Below are positions 1 through 12,705 of a DNA stretch of 64,000 bases, piece after piece. The first letter of the stretch is position 1. Each line of letters begins with the position of its first letter. The DNA comes from Undaria pinnatifida. Taxonomy: Eukaryota > Sar > Phaeophyceae > Laminariales > Alariaceae. Under the pieces are notes generated by a model that saw only the letters and a list, made by a program, of their open reading frames with translations, did not search any database and was not told where the DNA came from. The translations under genes were made by a program, and so were the position numbers. Location of the stretch: positions 8,861,599-8,925,598 of the forward strand of contig JABAKD010000010.1 of the NCBI GenBank assembly GCA_012845835.1, written 5' to 3'.

Positions 1-1438
1 GAAACACCTCGTACCTGGTGTTAGCTTGCCGGGTACGAATAACACGGTATGAATAACACAGCAAAAGCCAAGCCAAAGAGTAAAATAGGAACTACAGCAG
101 TAGCAAAAAGAAAAGAACAAACAAACAGGAGGAGATTTCTGCCTGGAATGAGAAAAATAGGAAAACAAAGCGGAAAGACATACAAAAAAATGATAAGTAA
201 AAAATGTAACGAAAAAAAACAACTCTGCCTGACTCTGCGAGGCTCGAACTCATGCCCTCAAACTCAGAAGTCTGTCGTCTTGACCATTTGGCCACACAGT
301 ACCAAAGATCCATGCACCGATCGATCCGGAAAAAAAAAAATGCGTCGGCACTCGAGGGCTGAGTGCGAGGATGGCTGAGAGGTGGGAGAATATGCCGAGG
401 GCGACCTCCGGAGTGCCCGACATCACACTAAGGGGTTCTCTATAGAGATGAAAGATTCTGCGGCTGACGGAGCCCGCGAAATGAAGCTAGTCCAAGACCT
501 TGACGGTGCGATAGTGGCCGATAGGACCGCACGGAAAACGGCAACGTTTTGTATGAAGACGGTAGTTCACCGGCAGTAGCGATAGTGACTGATAACCGCG
601 ATGAAGCGACCTTGAATCAGCGCGAGGGAGGCCGATAGGGCCACACGGGAATAACAACGTTTTGCATGAAGACGGCAGTTCACCGGCAGTAGCATCGACA
701 GCAGTGGCCGGTAGGATGTATAAGAAACAACATTTTTTCTTTATATTAAGACTGCAGTTCCTTTCAACACGGTTGATCACCTCGAAGAAACGACCTTGAA
801 GACAATGCGCCCAGAAACACAACACTCCGTTGAAGCCCAACATCTTATGTGCCGAAGCCGCGAAGGTATGAATATATCCGCAGTATATTCTACACGCCAG
901 GAGGTGCGTATACCTCAACTATTACTCGGAGAGAATAACGACATGCCTCCAAGAGCGCACGCAAACCAACACTGCCTAAAACATATTCAACGAAGTCAAC
1001 ACCGCCCGAACGCAACGCGATACTACATCCCCGGCTCCGGATATAACAGAACGGACTGTGCGATTAGTCAAGATTATCAGAATATCGGAACGCATCGTTC
1101 TACTGCATATCATCAAATATGGTGCAGTAGTGCCATAGTGCTTTAGACCATAGGGGGTACCTAATCTATTGTAGTGCATTAGAGTAATGTCATAATATTT
1201 TTGCTGGCAAGTGGCAGCCCCAGGGCTTTTGGTCCTTACCGACACCCTCACCCAATTTCCTAACACCCCTTGCGTCTGACCATACTGTTCAGTGGTACTG
1301 AATATGCTATCGACTCAACAACAACGCAGTTTAAACAGTACCAACTACCCAAGTATGAAGAACCACCACTATTTATTTTGCTGTAATCTGACGACTCACG
1401 CGTTGCGCTGTTTCCCGCAATCAACGACCCCCCCTCAG
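1..1438. other. Non-coding stretch upstream of the kaptin exon (probable intron or intergenic)
   Basis: No convincing coding exon was seen. The short ORFs lack coding character. A tRNA-like repeat lies at 236-305. The interval ends in a C/T-rich tract followed by AG at 1437-1438, which I read as the splice acceptor of the kaptin exon. Around 540-700 a segment with CGATAGGGCC-type motifs, 'gaagacggcagttcaccggc' and 'gtagttcaccggcagtag' occurs twice, so there is a small local duplication. Confidence 0.5.
236..305 (-). repeat. tRNA-like SINE head (remnant)
   Basis: Read on the minus strand, this has an A-box-like TGGCCAAATGGTCAAGAC and a B-box-like GAGTTCGAGCC at tRNA spacing. The acceptor stem does not pair and the anticodon stem is irregular, so it is not a functional tRNA. 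T-rich sequence follows in the minus direction, as it does after the similar B-box motifs at about 36011 and 36222. I infer a tRNA-derived SINE relic rather than a tRNA gene. Confidence 0.4.
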
Positions 1439-3179
1439 GTTGCTCGTCGTCAACGAGACGCGGTTGTTCTCGCTGCGGGCCGGCCTCGGTGCAGCAGGCG
1501 ATCGCTACGGCCTGGAGCACCTACCTGCGAAATCGATCCCGGACGGCGCAGAGCTCGTATCCTGCCAAGTTGTTCCCACGCGCCGTGGAGGTGGCGGCGG
1601 CAGCGGAAGCCCCCACCATGACGCCCCGTTGTCGTCACCACTGGGGTACGGCACGCTAGGTATGGTGTGTCTGGCGATGCTCACCCCGTCCTCGGCAGGG
1701 TCGCCACCGTTGGATCGCGCGACCAAACCGGGCGATGCGGCCTGCGGGCCTAGCTTGAGGCCACCGGCCCCGAGCTCCACCATTCCTACAGCAGCGGAGT
1801 CCCATGCGGCCTGCACCGCCCTGCTCAACGTGTACCTATTGGGGGGCGAGAAACGCTTCGAGGTGGAGAGGGCCCTTCAGCGCCAGCCGCAGCAGCTGCA
1901 TCTGTCCTACAGCCCGGCAGGGGTGGCTCACGCAACGGTGTGGCGAAAAATCTCTTCCCCGAGCTTCGATGAATCTACCCCGCCATCTTATGCGGCCTAT
2001 CGTCGCAGAGTCGAGCGGGGCGATGCCGTGCTCGTATGGGACCAAGACGGCGTCGTGCACGGGTACACGCGGTGGGACGGCTGCCAGGAAGCAGATGATG
2101 CAAGAGGAGGCGACGGGAGCAGCGGCGTCGGTTGCGGGGCTGTGCTTGCGGCGGAGTCTCGAGAGAGCTTGGAGGCGCTAATCCCGGAGCTGAGAAATAT
2201 CGACAGCCCAGTCTTAAGCCTCTTTGTGGAAACAGTGATCGGAGGGAGTGGAGCTCGGCGAAGACACGTGATGGCCGGGTGTGCGGACGGCGTTCGCCGC
2301 GTCTCCCTCAATGTTTCCAGCGGAAGGAAAGAAACCGCGGTCGGCTTTACCAACGGTCCGGTGTCTGCCGTAGCGCTCAACACTCGCCCTCGCTTGCTTC
2401 CGTTCGATCGGCATGCCGATGGTAGATGGGGGCGTGACGTAGCCGGGTTTGCCTGCACACGGCTTGGTATGGTGGCGTGGCTCGTGGAAGGCGGCGCTGC
2501 TGATGCTGTTGTAAATGAAGAGCCTCGATGGGAGACGGACACACCACCGCTGGCAGATGCCGACAAGTTGATTTGCGTAGGTTGCGATGACTTCTGCCGT
2601 GACGGCTGGACGTCCGTGGCTGTCGGGACATACTTTGGAAAGGTCAAAGTTTATAGCATTGATGCTGTCGTTGCTGCTGCCGACGCGCGCGATGATTCCG
2701 ACGAAGCAGGCGCTGACCAGGACGACCAAGTGCTCGGTGCCACGTGGGTGGATGAAGACGAGGACGCACACCCTTGGCAAGGGGGCGGCACTTCGCCTAG
2801 AGCCTCTGGCGCGGATCGAAACTATCGAGCAACGGACATGCCTGGCGCCCGTACTTGGACAGGTTCGCGACTTGAGGAGAAGTGGCAACGAGATGTGCCG
2901 CATCCCGTGTTCGGCATCGTTTCGGGGGATTTCAACCACGATGGAGTCAATGAAATGGTCGTGGTCACCCAGTACGGGGTTCACGTGTTTCGCCCGGATT
3001 ACCGAGAAGAGGCGAGTCGGTTTGCGAAAACGTTGCATGCGCTTAAAATGCTCCAGCCAGATGACACGGATTCTGTGGCCTCTAGAAGTGATGATGACGC
3101 CGTTGGCGTTCCGGTGTTGGGAATGGAAATCCATAATGTCGGCGCTGCTGCTGTTGGTGCACACATTCATCGGGTGTAG
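1439..3179 (+). CDS. KPTN: Kaptin (KPTN)-like protein, 3' exon (5' end missing)
   Basis: Kaptin is a beta-propeller/FG-GAP-like subunit of KICSTOR, which anchors GATOR1 at lysosomes in amino-acid control of mTORC1. The exon opens after a C/T-rich AG acceptor at 1437-1438, in frame with VVNETRLF, and runs about 579 codons to TAG at 3177-3179. No ATG fits the start, so N-terminal exon(s) are missing; I did not find them upstream. Family blocks appear in order: IPDGAELVSCQVV, the PELRNIDSPVLSL block followed by HVMAGCADGVRRVSL, NGPVSAVAL, VGCDDFCRDGWTSVAVGTYF, and PVFGIVSGDFNHDGVNEM followed by YGVHVF. This order and spacing match animal kaptin as I know it. Acidic and Gly-rich insertions make it longer than the ~436-residue human protein. 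The first ~20 codons are less certain. Family assignment is by recognition, not by a database search. Confidence 0.78.
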
Positions 3180-6100
3180 GAGTGGGTAGATGAGTCGGCC
3201 CCTTGGGGCGGGGAACGAAACGCAGGGAAGGGGGGGGTGACGTAGGAGCTGTTCCGTTGGACACCTTAAGCGCTTACCTGCGAAGTGTAAATTGAAGAAT
3301 AATATCGCCAGCGTTCGAGATTTTTTGCGTGTTTTGTTTGGTACAGCCGCACCTAACAAGGACGTCAGCTGTGAGTTCGTGGAACTTCCCCGCGAAGGGT
3401 GTCGCCAAGTACTCCCCTTGGCAGCACAGGCCGGTTCATAGAAATCTGAAGGGAAAAGTCAACCACATCCTATACGTGCGAAGCACAGGGCCACATTGTA
3501 CAATCAAGGTACATCGCAGTGATCCCTAGCAGTAGGCGAAGCCACTGCTGCGGTCTTCGCTAGACTTTTTTCGCTAGGCGCGATTCACGGGCCCTAGCAA
3601 GCTATTTAGACCAACGTAGACCAATGTTATGCCCGCAATGTTTTCACGTCGGCCTCTAAAACAATAACAAGACCTGGCATGTTTCGTGGTGTTACATCGT
3701 ATCTCCCCGCCGCTGCTCGCGTTTTGCGAGTTCAAAACATACCGATGATCGACCCTGTTTTCTACAGTTGTACGAAACATCAGGCGCACGTCTACATCAT
3801 TTTCACCTTAGAGAAATCGCATACCTTCCTACCGAGAGACAACTCGGCGACGTCGACTGCTTCCCACGCATCTAGCTTCCCACGCATAAATAATATCCAG
3901 ACAAGTGAACGCGCTGTTGCCGGCCCTCCATAAGGGGCTGGCTTGAGCTGTGTTTTCGCGTTGGGGGATCTGAAAACATTGTCGGATGAAAGTCACGAAA
4001 ACGAGACATTGCGACTTAACCCCCAAAACACACCTGGTCGCGTTATGTGTGGGATGAGGAACCCCAGTGTTCGAGCTCCACGGAATGTTGTATGCCACGG
4101 CGGCAAAGCGGGTAAGGCTGTGTGAAATCCACCAAAACTTGCAAAAATGTGACATCGCCGGGATGACACTGTGCGGAACCTGATGCTGAAAAATCGCCAA
4201 AACGAGAAATCCCTATGTTTTCGTACGCCAAACGGCAGTATTACACACACCGTCGGGAGGTGAGAGCTCTCAAACTATTCGCGGCCGGGCAGACGCACTT
4301 CAAAGCGACGGCGCTATCCCACCAGCCGACCCACGTATTATCGGAAAAACCACCGCCGCATTGATGTGTGCTTATATTACAGTTCCCAGGCAGCGCCTAC
4401 TTCTTGAACGTTGCAAAAAAAAACACCGCAAAACCCCGCCACGCCACAATTCTCAGACGCAGTGAGGCATGCATGCACGCCATCGTTGACTTCTCGCACC
4501 CCCCCCACACCACACTCTATGCGCGAACTAACTACTACAAATCCCACATACACTTCAAGTAAAGTTTGCCCAAAAACGTGGGTGCAGCAGCTCCAAGGAA
4601 GTTAACTCCCCCGGCGTCCGCGCCTTGTTCGACCCTAAAAGAAGATCTACGGTCGATGCTCTACGGCACTGTCTGGTTTCGCGAAGTACAACCGTACCGG
4701 GCTACAACCCGAACCCTTGCAAATACTTCGTATACCACTATTGCTCTACATTCGTCTGCGCGCCTTGTGCATCATGGACCTTAGCTAGGCCACGACTGCA
4801 GAGTCGGCCGCTTTACCACGCCCGTGGGTGTGCGACGTGCTTCCTGTTCCTGTCATTAATCGAGGAGATAGCGAAGGGAGGCGTGTGACACGTGAGCAGA
4901 GACATGGTGTAAGAAAAATAAGACAACGGCATCGTAGCGAAGGTGGCTGGCGCACTACGCAGCCGGGATATATCACAATCCCTCAGCTTAATTTACGAAG
5001 AAAAAAAAGATAAGCGAGCCGGCGCAAACACTAGTTTCGTATTGGGATGCCGAAGAATATATGTCCGCATCGTGTCGGGATCAACGTGGTCCGTTCCCCC
5101 GATCTCTTCGCCCCTCTTTCCATGTTGGTACATTGCGATGGACCTTATCCAACGCAAAAAAAGTGTAACAGGTACATTAGGAGCGAGTGACGTAATCCAC
5201 TTGTTAGAATTATGTTCTGATGTATTTTATCGATGATCAGTCGTAATGAGCTTCTCACTGTTGCTGTCCAATCGACGAACAGATCAAGCGGCACAACTTG
5301 TACCGTTTCATACACGTGTGTTTTGACGTTCCCTATCGGATCCTGGCTTGCGATACGACTGCATATGTACGATCTCTGATCGTCACTTCTCTGGCTCTGA
5401 ACCTTTCACCGTACTCGCGGTGTCACGTCTTGTGTGTTTGCCCAAGAGAGCGTGTTGAACCTATCTAGTGGTGCATGTCTGTGCAAGCTTGGTCGGTCAT
5501 ACGTCTGACGGATGCAGCATCATCTTGAATTAGCCTAACAGCTAACCGCGCCGCCTCAACCTGATCGTTATCCATCGGTCATCCACGACCAAATTAAAAC
5601 AGCACGGATTATTATAAAAAGCACGGATTATACAGCAATCATAACACTCCTTTTCTTTAGTTGACCACATAAGAAAACTGCAGGCGTTTGGTATTTATGT
5701 TTCTCTTTGAGTGGCTTACTTCGTTACTAAGATACTGTAGCTCTCGCTAGCAAACTCGCGCTGGTGGATATTTGTAACTGTTGCAAACTGTGTGTGCGTT
5801 CGTGGAAAGCAGGGAAGTCAACCCAACCCAACCCTGCCCAACCCAACCCAACCTAACGCAACCCAACCCAACCCAGCAAAATTGCTTTAGTGTCATTGTG
5901 TGTTGTGTATGTGCGTCCAAAAATACAATCTTTGTGGGAGATCCGGTCGCCGTGTGGGACGCGCAGCACGCATGGAAAATCCGGCACACGGGGCTGCAAA
6001 TAAACCTCTATATTTTGGCGCCGTCGGAAATTAGAAACTCGCTTCTCCCGGAATTATATGTAATATGCTAGTGTACGCACGCTTGATTTTCCCAGTGTGG

Positions 6101-7225
6101 ATTATGTACGGAGTAGTTTATGAAGTACTTTAGGCGACTTTGTGAAGTTACTTTCCCTCAAAAACGGGGCTCGTTTGGTGAAAACAATGCGACTTTCGCA
6201 CAACTCGCATAAAGAAAACGTTCATGGGTCAAAGCCTACACACGCCTCCTCCAACGGCCAAGCCTGCCTTTCCAGAAGTGACATAACAAGGCCACAGGGG
6301 GACCCGAGCGTCCCCTGGTCCCCGGTTTTCCGGTAACTCCGATATCTAGACGTTTTATCGGAACAGTAAAACACATGGCTAGGTGATCACGCTGCGTTTA
6401 GAGCTTCGGCTGATTCGTGGAACACAGACCCGGAAACCCATGGAAAAAAGGGCTTAATCCACAGATGCTGTGAGTCTCTTCAGATCGGTGTCCCTCTGGT
6501 TCTCAGCAGAGGTCCACACCTCGACTTTGAGGCACTGCAGTGGTCGAAATTTGGGGTACACAAAACGAGACAAAAAACGACCCCCAACAGAACGTATGCG
6601 CTTAACTAGCGGGCAGCTACAGCTCCCCACAAGCAACCACGGTCCGCGAAATTGAGGGAAGCTCCTGATGGGGTGTACGACATGGGGTGCGCCAGCCAGC
6701 AGTCCTAGGCAGACAGGAGCGACTGACGAGATGTCTTCGTGAGTTCGAACTTGCGAACAGCAACACCAAAAGCTACCGAAATCGCTGAAATATTAATATT
6801 CACGCGCGGGAGCCTAATACAATGGCTACATCACCGATGAAAAAACGGTTTTCACCAAAAGCTTGCTGCTAACTAGGCGGATGATCTAACTCTGGAATAT
6901 GCTTAGGAGAAAAGGAGAGGGACACTCGAAAAAGGGGTGGTTAGTTATGGAGTCCAAGAAAGGACTAAAAGCACCTGAAAAGCTCTGTATTATTGGATCT
7001 TTGCCCTATTTTTTCTTACATTTCGAAATAAGGATCTTGTTTGCAGATGCCATACTCTATTTTCAAGTGGTTTTAAAAGCACACAAAATGCCCCCATACG
7101 AGCTCCTACTCAAAATATTCCTGTGCGATCCCCCGAGGCCTCAACATTTGGGTAATTTCATCGCCATAACAGCACACAAATATGTTCGTCTCGCAGCTGA
7201 CGTATTATATATAAACATATTTCAT
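3180..7225. other. Intergenic, no gene recognised
   Basis: Downstream of the kaptin exon. A copy of the scattered CGTCAGCTGTGAGTTCG motif lies at about 3360-3382. A degenerate tRNA-like head may lie on the minus strand near 4262-4335. A (CCCAA)n tract sits at 5818-5876. The remaining short ORFs are AT- or repeat-rich and show no protein motif. Confidence 0.5.
5818..5876 (+). repeat. (AACCC)n imperfect pentanucleotide microsatellite
   Basis: About ten AACCC/AACCT units run in a row with a few interruptions (CCTGCCC, AACGC). The unit resembles degenerate telomere repeat, but the period is five, not six. Confidence 0.85.
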
Positions 7226-7640
7226 GACGTCAGCCGCAAGTTCGACGAATTTCGGGTCAACACTCATCTTGGCAAGCTGCGTTGTTGGTACTTGTAATAT
7301 ATTATGTGGGTGAGGGTTTTCTTAATGCGAGGGGTCCTATTCTTTTGTTTAAAATATATATATATATATATATATATATTTTGTTTTCTCCACTATGATG
7401 GTTGGTGTTGGTATTTTATAAAAATATTTCAAGGGGCGTCAGCCGTGAGTTCGACGAATTTAGGGTCAATACTCGTACTCATCTTTGCAAGCTGCGTTGT
7501 TGGAACTTGTAATATACTGTGTGGGTGAGTTTTTTAAATGGGAAGGGTCCTACTCTTTTTGTTTTAAAATATATATAGGTCATGTTTTTTCTCCACTATA
7601 ATAGTTGGTGTTGGTATCTTTACTTTAGGTGGGGAATTTT
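7226..7640 (+). repeat. Two tandem copies of a ~205-bp repeat beginning CGTCAGCCG
   Basis: Copy 1 starts near 7226 and copy 2 near 7436. Each runs from CGTCAGCC through GTTCGACGAATTT, GCAAGCTGCGTTGTTGG, GGGTCCTA and a TA-rich tract to CCACTATAATGGTTGGTGTT-like sequence. Copy 1 contains a pure (TA)n run at about 7354-7379. The same unit is present in reverse orientation at 33106-33325. Confidence 0.8.
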
Positions 7641-7682
7641 GAGCTATTAATATATTCAACAGGTGGGGAATTTTGAGCTATT

Positions 7683-8847
7683 AGAGTGTTTGCGAAAGTA
7701 CGTTTTTAGAAATTTACTTCTTCAAAAATTGTCCCGAAGGCAATATTTGCGGTAAATTTTTGAAAAAAAGGCAAAAATGTACTTTGTCGAAGGTAGGTTT
7801 TGATCAAAAGTTACGGTAAATTTTGTCTCTCTGTTTCATTGGCCTACAACACACCGAGCATTTGTCCGAGGCAGAACGCCTCTGCAAGGGTCTATAGCGC
7901 CCTAAGCAGGACCAGTTTGAAGCACCACGCTGTTGTCACGACACAACACAAGCTACTAATACGAACGCACGGAGGATTGAGAGGGTAGTACCCTGAGCAC
8001 GACGCGCAGGCGTAACATCAGAGATATGCAGCAGGCCGGTGATGAACCGTCTGTTGCTGCCCTCTGCGTCCGTGACCAAGGGTTCAGCGCTTGCTGCAAG
8101 CTGTGGTGAACTTCTCGCAGCTGGCGGAGTCGAACGCACGCACGCGGAGAGGAGCCTCAACGCAGAGAGCGACACCACGCGCCTTGATTGCGGCTATCGT
8201 GTGCCGCATCTGGCAAGATAGGACTCGTATCGGTCCATCTGTGCGACAGCAGCCACCGCGCTTCTCCAACATCACCGCGACTGAAGCGTGGCATGACTTT
8301 CGGTTTAGGGCAGAGGAGCGGAAACTCCTCTGCCCTAAACCGCTGCGTTCACTGCGGATTCTTCGCAGGGTGGTGCTTCGCAATAACAGGTCCACGTTCC
8401 ATGGGGAAACTGCGCTTCGCCTTCCCTTCCGTCGCATGAGGAAGGCGTTGCTCTGCTTGTAGCACGTGTAATGAGGTAGTCCCTGCTCACAAGGAGTTTT
8501 TTACGCGCGAGACAGACCGCCTTACCTCTGATTTGTAGTCTGTTGGGTGCTTGCATGTACCGTGTTCCAGGTACTGCTGCACCTGAAACGAGAGGCGCGA
8601 GACTGGAGTACGTACAACGAGTACTCGTATATCGTATAATACTACGAGTACTTGTACTGCTGCTGCTGTACTCGTACGTATATTACAATCGCGCACATCC
8701 CCGTTTCCCTACTAAATTTCGGAGGCGTCGCCTGCAGGATTTTGTTTACCGCTAGCGCAAACACACCAAAAACTCGGTGGGAAGGCAATTCACTTTTTTT
8801 AGCGGAAGGCAAGTAAATTTTTAGAAACGTATTTTCGCAAACACTCT
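7683..8847. mobile_element. DNA-transposon-like element with ~36-bp terminal inverted repeats
   Basis: The left end (7683 onward) reads AGAGTGTTTGCGAAAGTACG and the right end (ending 8847) is its inverse, AGAGTGTTTGCGAAAATACG. Similarity continues for about 36 bp, to AAATTTACTT, on both sides. ATT flanks both ends and may be a 3-bp target duplication, though the flanking AT-richness makes this uncertain. The 1.17-kb interior has no transposase I can recognise. It includes an 18-bp perfect hairpin at 8301-8342. It is probably a non-autonomous cut-and-paste element. Confidence 0.7.
8301..8342. repeat. Perfect 18-bp inverted repeat (hairpin)
   Basis: The arms are 8301-8318 (CGGTTTAGGGCAGAGGAG) and 8325-8342 (exact reverse complement), with loop CGGAAA. 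It lies inside the TIR element 7683-8847. There is no following T-run, so a bacterial-type terminator is not implied. Confidence 0.9.
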
Positions 8848-11800
8848 ATTAATAGATCGAACATCATATCTATTTTATAACTTTATTACTGCTGTAGTTT
8901 CCACTACTGTATACTGCTCTATCATGTGTATGGTAGGTGGTTTATTTAATTTTTTCTCCGCTTTAATGTCGGAAGGAGTACGAATACAGAGTATTACTAG
9001 TTATTTAATATGATCATATTGATATGGCATTCGATATAAAAGTCGGCTACTCCCCCAAGAAAAAAAAAGCAAAGCAAAATATACATCGTACATGTAGTCT
9101 TGCTCTATTATTAGTAACCCTTACCAGCATGTGGTCCTGGTGGGTTTTCATTGGGCAAATACCAGGTACGTCGCACGAAACTGACGATTACTGCATCGGC
9201 CACACAAAAGCAATTCCAGCTGCCGGGGCCGCGTGCATGTCCGAACTGCAATGCAACGAGCTGTACCACATGCGCGAAGCATGGAATACATTTTGTCTTG
9301 CTTTCGCCACGGGAGACGGAATCAAGTGTGGGGTTAGTAACGCCGGGTATTCTGAGTTACGTCTAGGGACGGACACGGAGAAAGAAGAAATGCGAAGATA
9401 AAAGGTGGGATGAGCACAAAAAACGGGGCGGAGGGCGGGGGTATTTAGACGCCATTGGGTCGCGGGCAAGCTCGGCATATTTTTTCTGTTGCCTCGTCGC
9501 AGTGTATTTACCGTTAGATTAGAGCACCACGGCTTCTAGCGGTGTGGTGTTTCAATAGGCAACGGAGCAGCATCTAAACGGCCAAACCAAATGGCGCCAA
9601 CTCTCAGCAAGTCAGAGACATCATGGCTTCACCACTCGCTCTATCGGGCGTGCGTGGAATCAATTGAAAACCGATTTTGTTTTGGGAGTATGGGAAGCGG
9701 GGGTGGGAGAAAAAAACACCAAAAAAAACAACCTTGACCGGTGGCAAAGCGGCGAGACTAGCTTGACGAGACCTTCCAATGGCACCTCGCCGCTAAAGCA
9801 CAGATCTGTGTCGATGACTGCGTGGGTGGCATTAACCCTTTTGGTACTGGAAACACTACCCAAACGTGTGTGTGTGTTTCTTGAGGGGTTGGGTTGAGGT
9901 CGAGCTCTCTCGGCGAGCGATAAAATTTCGCAAGACCTCCACATCTACACTGGACGAAATCCCACCCCAGCACATTGCGGAACGCAAAAAAATTAGCGCT
10001 CAGGCCTGGAAGACATTTGAATAAATACGACGCAGCGGAACACCTTACCATAGGTCGACTTCGCAAACCACCTCTGCAATTCACTCGTTTAGTTAATATT
10101 AGTAACAGAAGCAGGGTACCCTTATGTTATACTGGAATAATCGTGCAGCTATCTATACCGGTAAAACTGGTACGTTCGTGAAACTAGTGACTTGTGATCC
10201 AGATTCGAGGGAGCGCATGAAAAAGCTCTCGGTGTCCACGTGGAGCCATGGAAATGAACGCAACGGGTGGTATGGTATTCTGCACGGTCACAGACGCGGT
10301 GATGGCTGGGAGTGCACCTGCGTGCTAGACATTGTGGTGTATTGTAGGTTTATTATCTTGTACTGTATTTTGATCGACGAGACTATTGGGAAGCTCCAAA
10401 CGAAATGGTCGCATATACCGGTGCCAATCCTACACAAAAGCCTTTTGTTTAGCTCGTCATCAGAGGGCTGTCGCGAAAAGCAAAACATGCAAGAATGAGA
10501 GAAAGTCGCCACCGCCGTCCGCAAAGCAGTCGGTGCTTCTCGACTCCGACGCCATTGTCGTTGGACACCGGCACAAGAGAGGGGAGGGGAAAGGGTTTGC
10601 AGTGCTGGAGGTGGCGCTTCGTCAGAGGCCGTCTCACTTACTGCAGGCATAAAATATGAAAGCTTCGCGTGGACTTTGAAATATGGTTGCAGCAAATTCT
10701 AGTGGAAAGGTGTGGACCGTGAAAGCTGAACAAAGGGTGCTACTGTGGCAGAGGTGCTTCGTTCGAGGCGGCCTCACCCAGGCAAAATCGTGATAGGCTT
10801 CAGCGAATGCTGTACGCAGGGTTCCCCAAAAAGAAACAAAAGTGTGGCCCAAAAGCTACGCTGCTCGTATCATGAGACGCTAACAGTGCTAGTCGCATGT
10901 GGAACACGAAAGCTGGGCAAAGGGTGCGGTACTAGGTTGAAGCGCAGCGGTTGCTCAAGTACGTCCAACGCCGGGTATCACAGCCATCCATTGTAGCATA
11001 CGCGTTTTCATACCGTAAACCGGATCCTAGGACTGTGTTCACGAATGCCGGCATCTCTAAATGCAGTGCTTCGTCAATCATAAAATCGTGCCGACAGCTG
11101 TACAGCATGCAACAGCAGTGCGGTTACAACACGGTGCGCACCACAAGGCAGTTACATCGGCGTTTGTCGAATTTGATACGATATAAACCACGCTCAATTG
11201 CGGGGCCGCTTTTCCTCTATAGAAACAGCACGATCCTGCCCGCTTTAGGGTTCGCGGGGTGCCTGCAGAAAGCAAAACACGAAAAGAGAGCTGTCTGGGC
11301 CGGCTGGGCTATAAAAAGCGCGACGGAGGCAAACCTTTGCCTACAGCACAACTATTAAACTATTAACATTGTACTGTACATGTCGCCACGGCTTCCGAGC
11401 TGGCGCCACCTGATTATTGGACAACTCTGTTTCACCGTATCGTATGTTGGGTCGCCAATTAGTTTCGACGAAGTTCTCAATGCCACAACTGAGGCGTCTT
11501 GTAAATTTTATTAAAAAAATCGAACGCGAAGCTATCAGATACGCTCGGACCAACCAATAGGGATTGGCCTCCAGCCGAAGCTGGGCACGTCGGTGGAACA
11601 ATCCAGCCGAAACGCAGCTTTAGCGTATACCGCCCGGGAAAAGGGGGGGTAACCTAGCCTGAGCAACGATTCTAAGTCTTGGCAATATTTTGGTTATAAA
11701 GTTGGAGTGATTTTTCGTATCTCGACGTCAAGTTTACATACACCGTTTCAGTGCACGGGTTGTATACTCGTTGTTGGAAGTGGGATTTTCCGGCAATGTA

Positions 11801-12613
11801 CGCACACCCCGTCGAGAACGCGACGCCACGAGTCGACTGTTGGGGCTGTTGTGTCAACGCGTCAACCCTTCCTGTTTCCGTTACTCCTACATAATACTAC
11901 TGCTGTACGTAGGCACTTCAACACTTGAAGGATCACGTAGCATGAAGCGATCCTGTTTGGACAAAACCACGCTCACGGTCCTATATTGGTAAGCCAACAA
12001 GCCCAAGACTCGTCAGGTATACCAGGTACCTTGGTATGTTCTAACGATGTTAATTCTTCCTTATACTGACAGGCGTAGAAGAAGAGCTACGCACATCTCG
12101 ACGATAAAAAATCAGTACGGACGCAGGGTGCGCTGGATGACGTTGAGTAGAAACGACGGTTTAACGTCAGGACAGCAAACCCAAATAAACGGGAAAACAC
12201 GGCGGGAAACAGGGAGCTCTGGAGAAAGCTGCCGGCATCTTTCGTCTGTAAAAACGCATTGGTAGTACCTCAAGGTGCGGCCTAAACGGGCATACCATAT
12301 TGTAGCAGTTTATTATGGCGTTCACAATTAGGCGGTATATCATGAAAAAAAAATTGGCTGGTGTTGCAGTGGATGCGACAGACGCGATCCTTCGGAATAC
12401 CACGTACATGTTATATGGTACACCTTTTGTGTTCGCCCCCCATCCAATCAGGGGCATTACTAAAAAACACGATAACGCCCACAAATTCACCCCAAGGCCT
12501 GATAATTACAAACTTGCGAGACTACCGTAACATCCTCTGTGAACGCCCTGGGCCTTGTGAACGCCCCCTCCCCCAAAAAAACGCCGGGGATGCACAAAAA
12601 CTTTATATGCTTT
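8848..12613. other. Intergenic, no gene recognised
   Basis: Short ORFs only, none with a recognisable domain. Around 10600-10790, gaggtggcgcttcgtcagag and gaggtgcttcgttcgaggcg-like segments recur, which suggests a degenerate local duplication. The ORF at about 9024-9401 has an ATG, but its composition is that of the surrounding DNA. Confidence 0.45.
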
Positions 12614-12705
12614 CATCCTCCGGCGGATGGGGAAAAATAAAGCTTAAGCTCACCACACTTCCACGTGTTTTCATAAGAGTCGTGTGTCGATTTAACTCAG
12701 TTGCT
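12614..12705 (-). repeat. Dispersed repeat, copy 1 (inverse of 25723-25810)
   Basis: This segment contains ATCCTCCGGCGGATGGGG and, further on, GTGTGTCGATTTAACTCAGT. Both occur in the same order, in reverse complement, at 25723-25810, with about 80 bp of alignable similarity. The other copy ends in an A-rich tail, so this may be a retroelement 3' end. Confidence 0.75.

Noticed and set aside
9024-9401. 125-codon ATG ORF as a gene
   Set aside because: Composition equals the AT-rich background, no domain or splice context, and overlapping frames are equally open.
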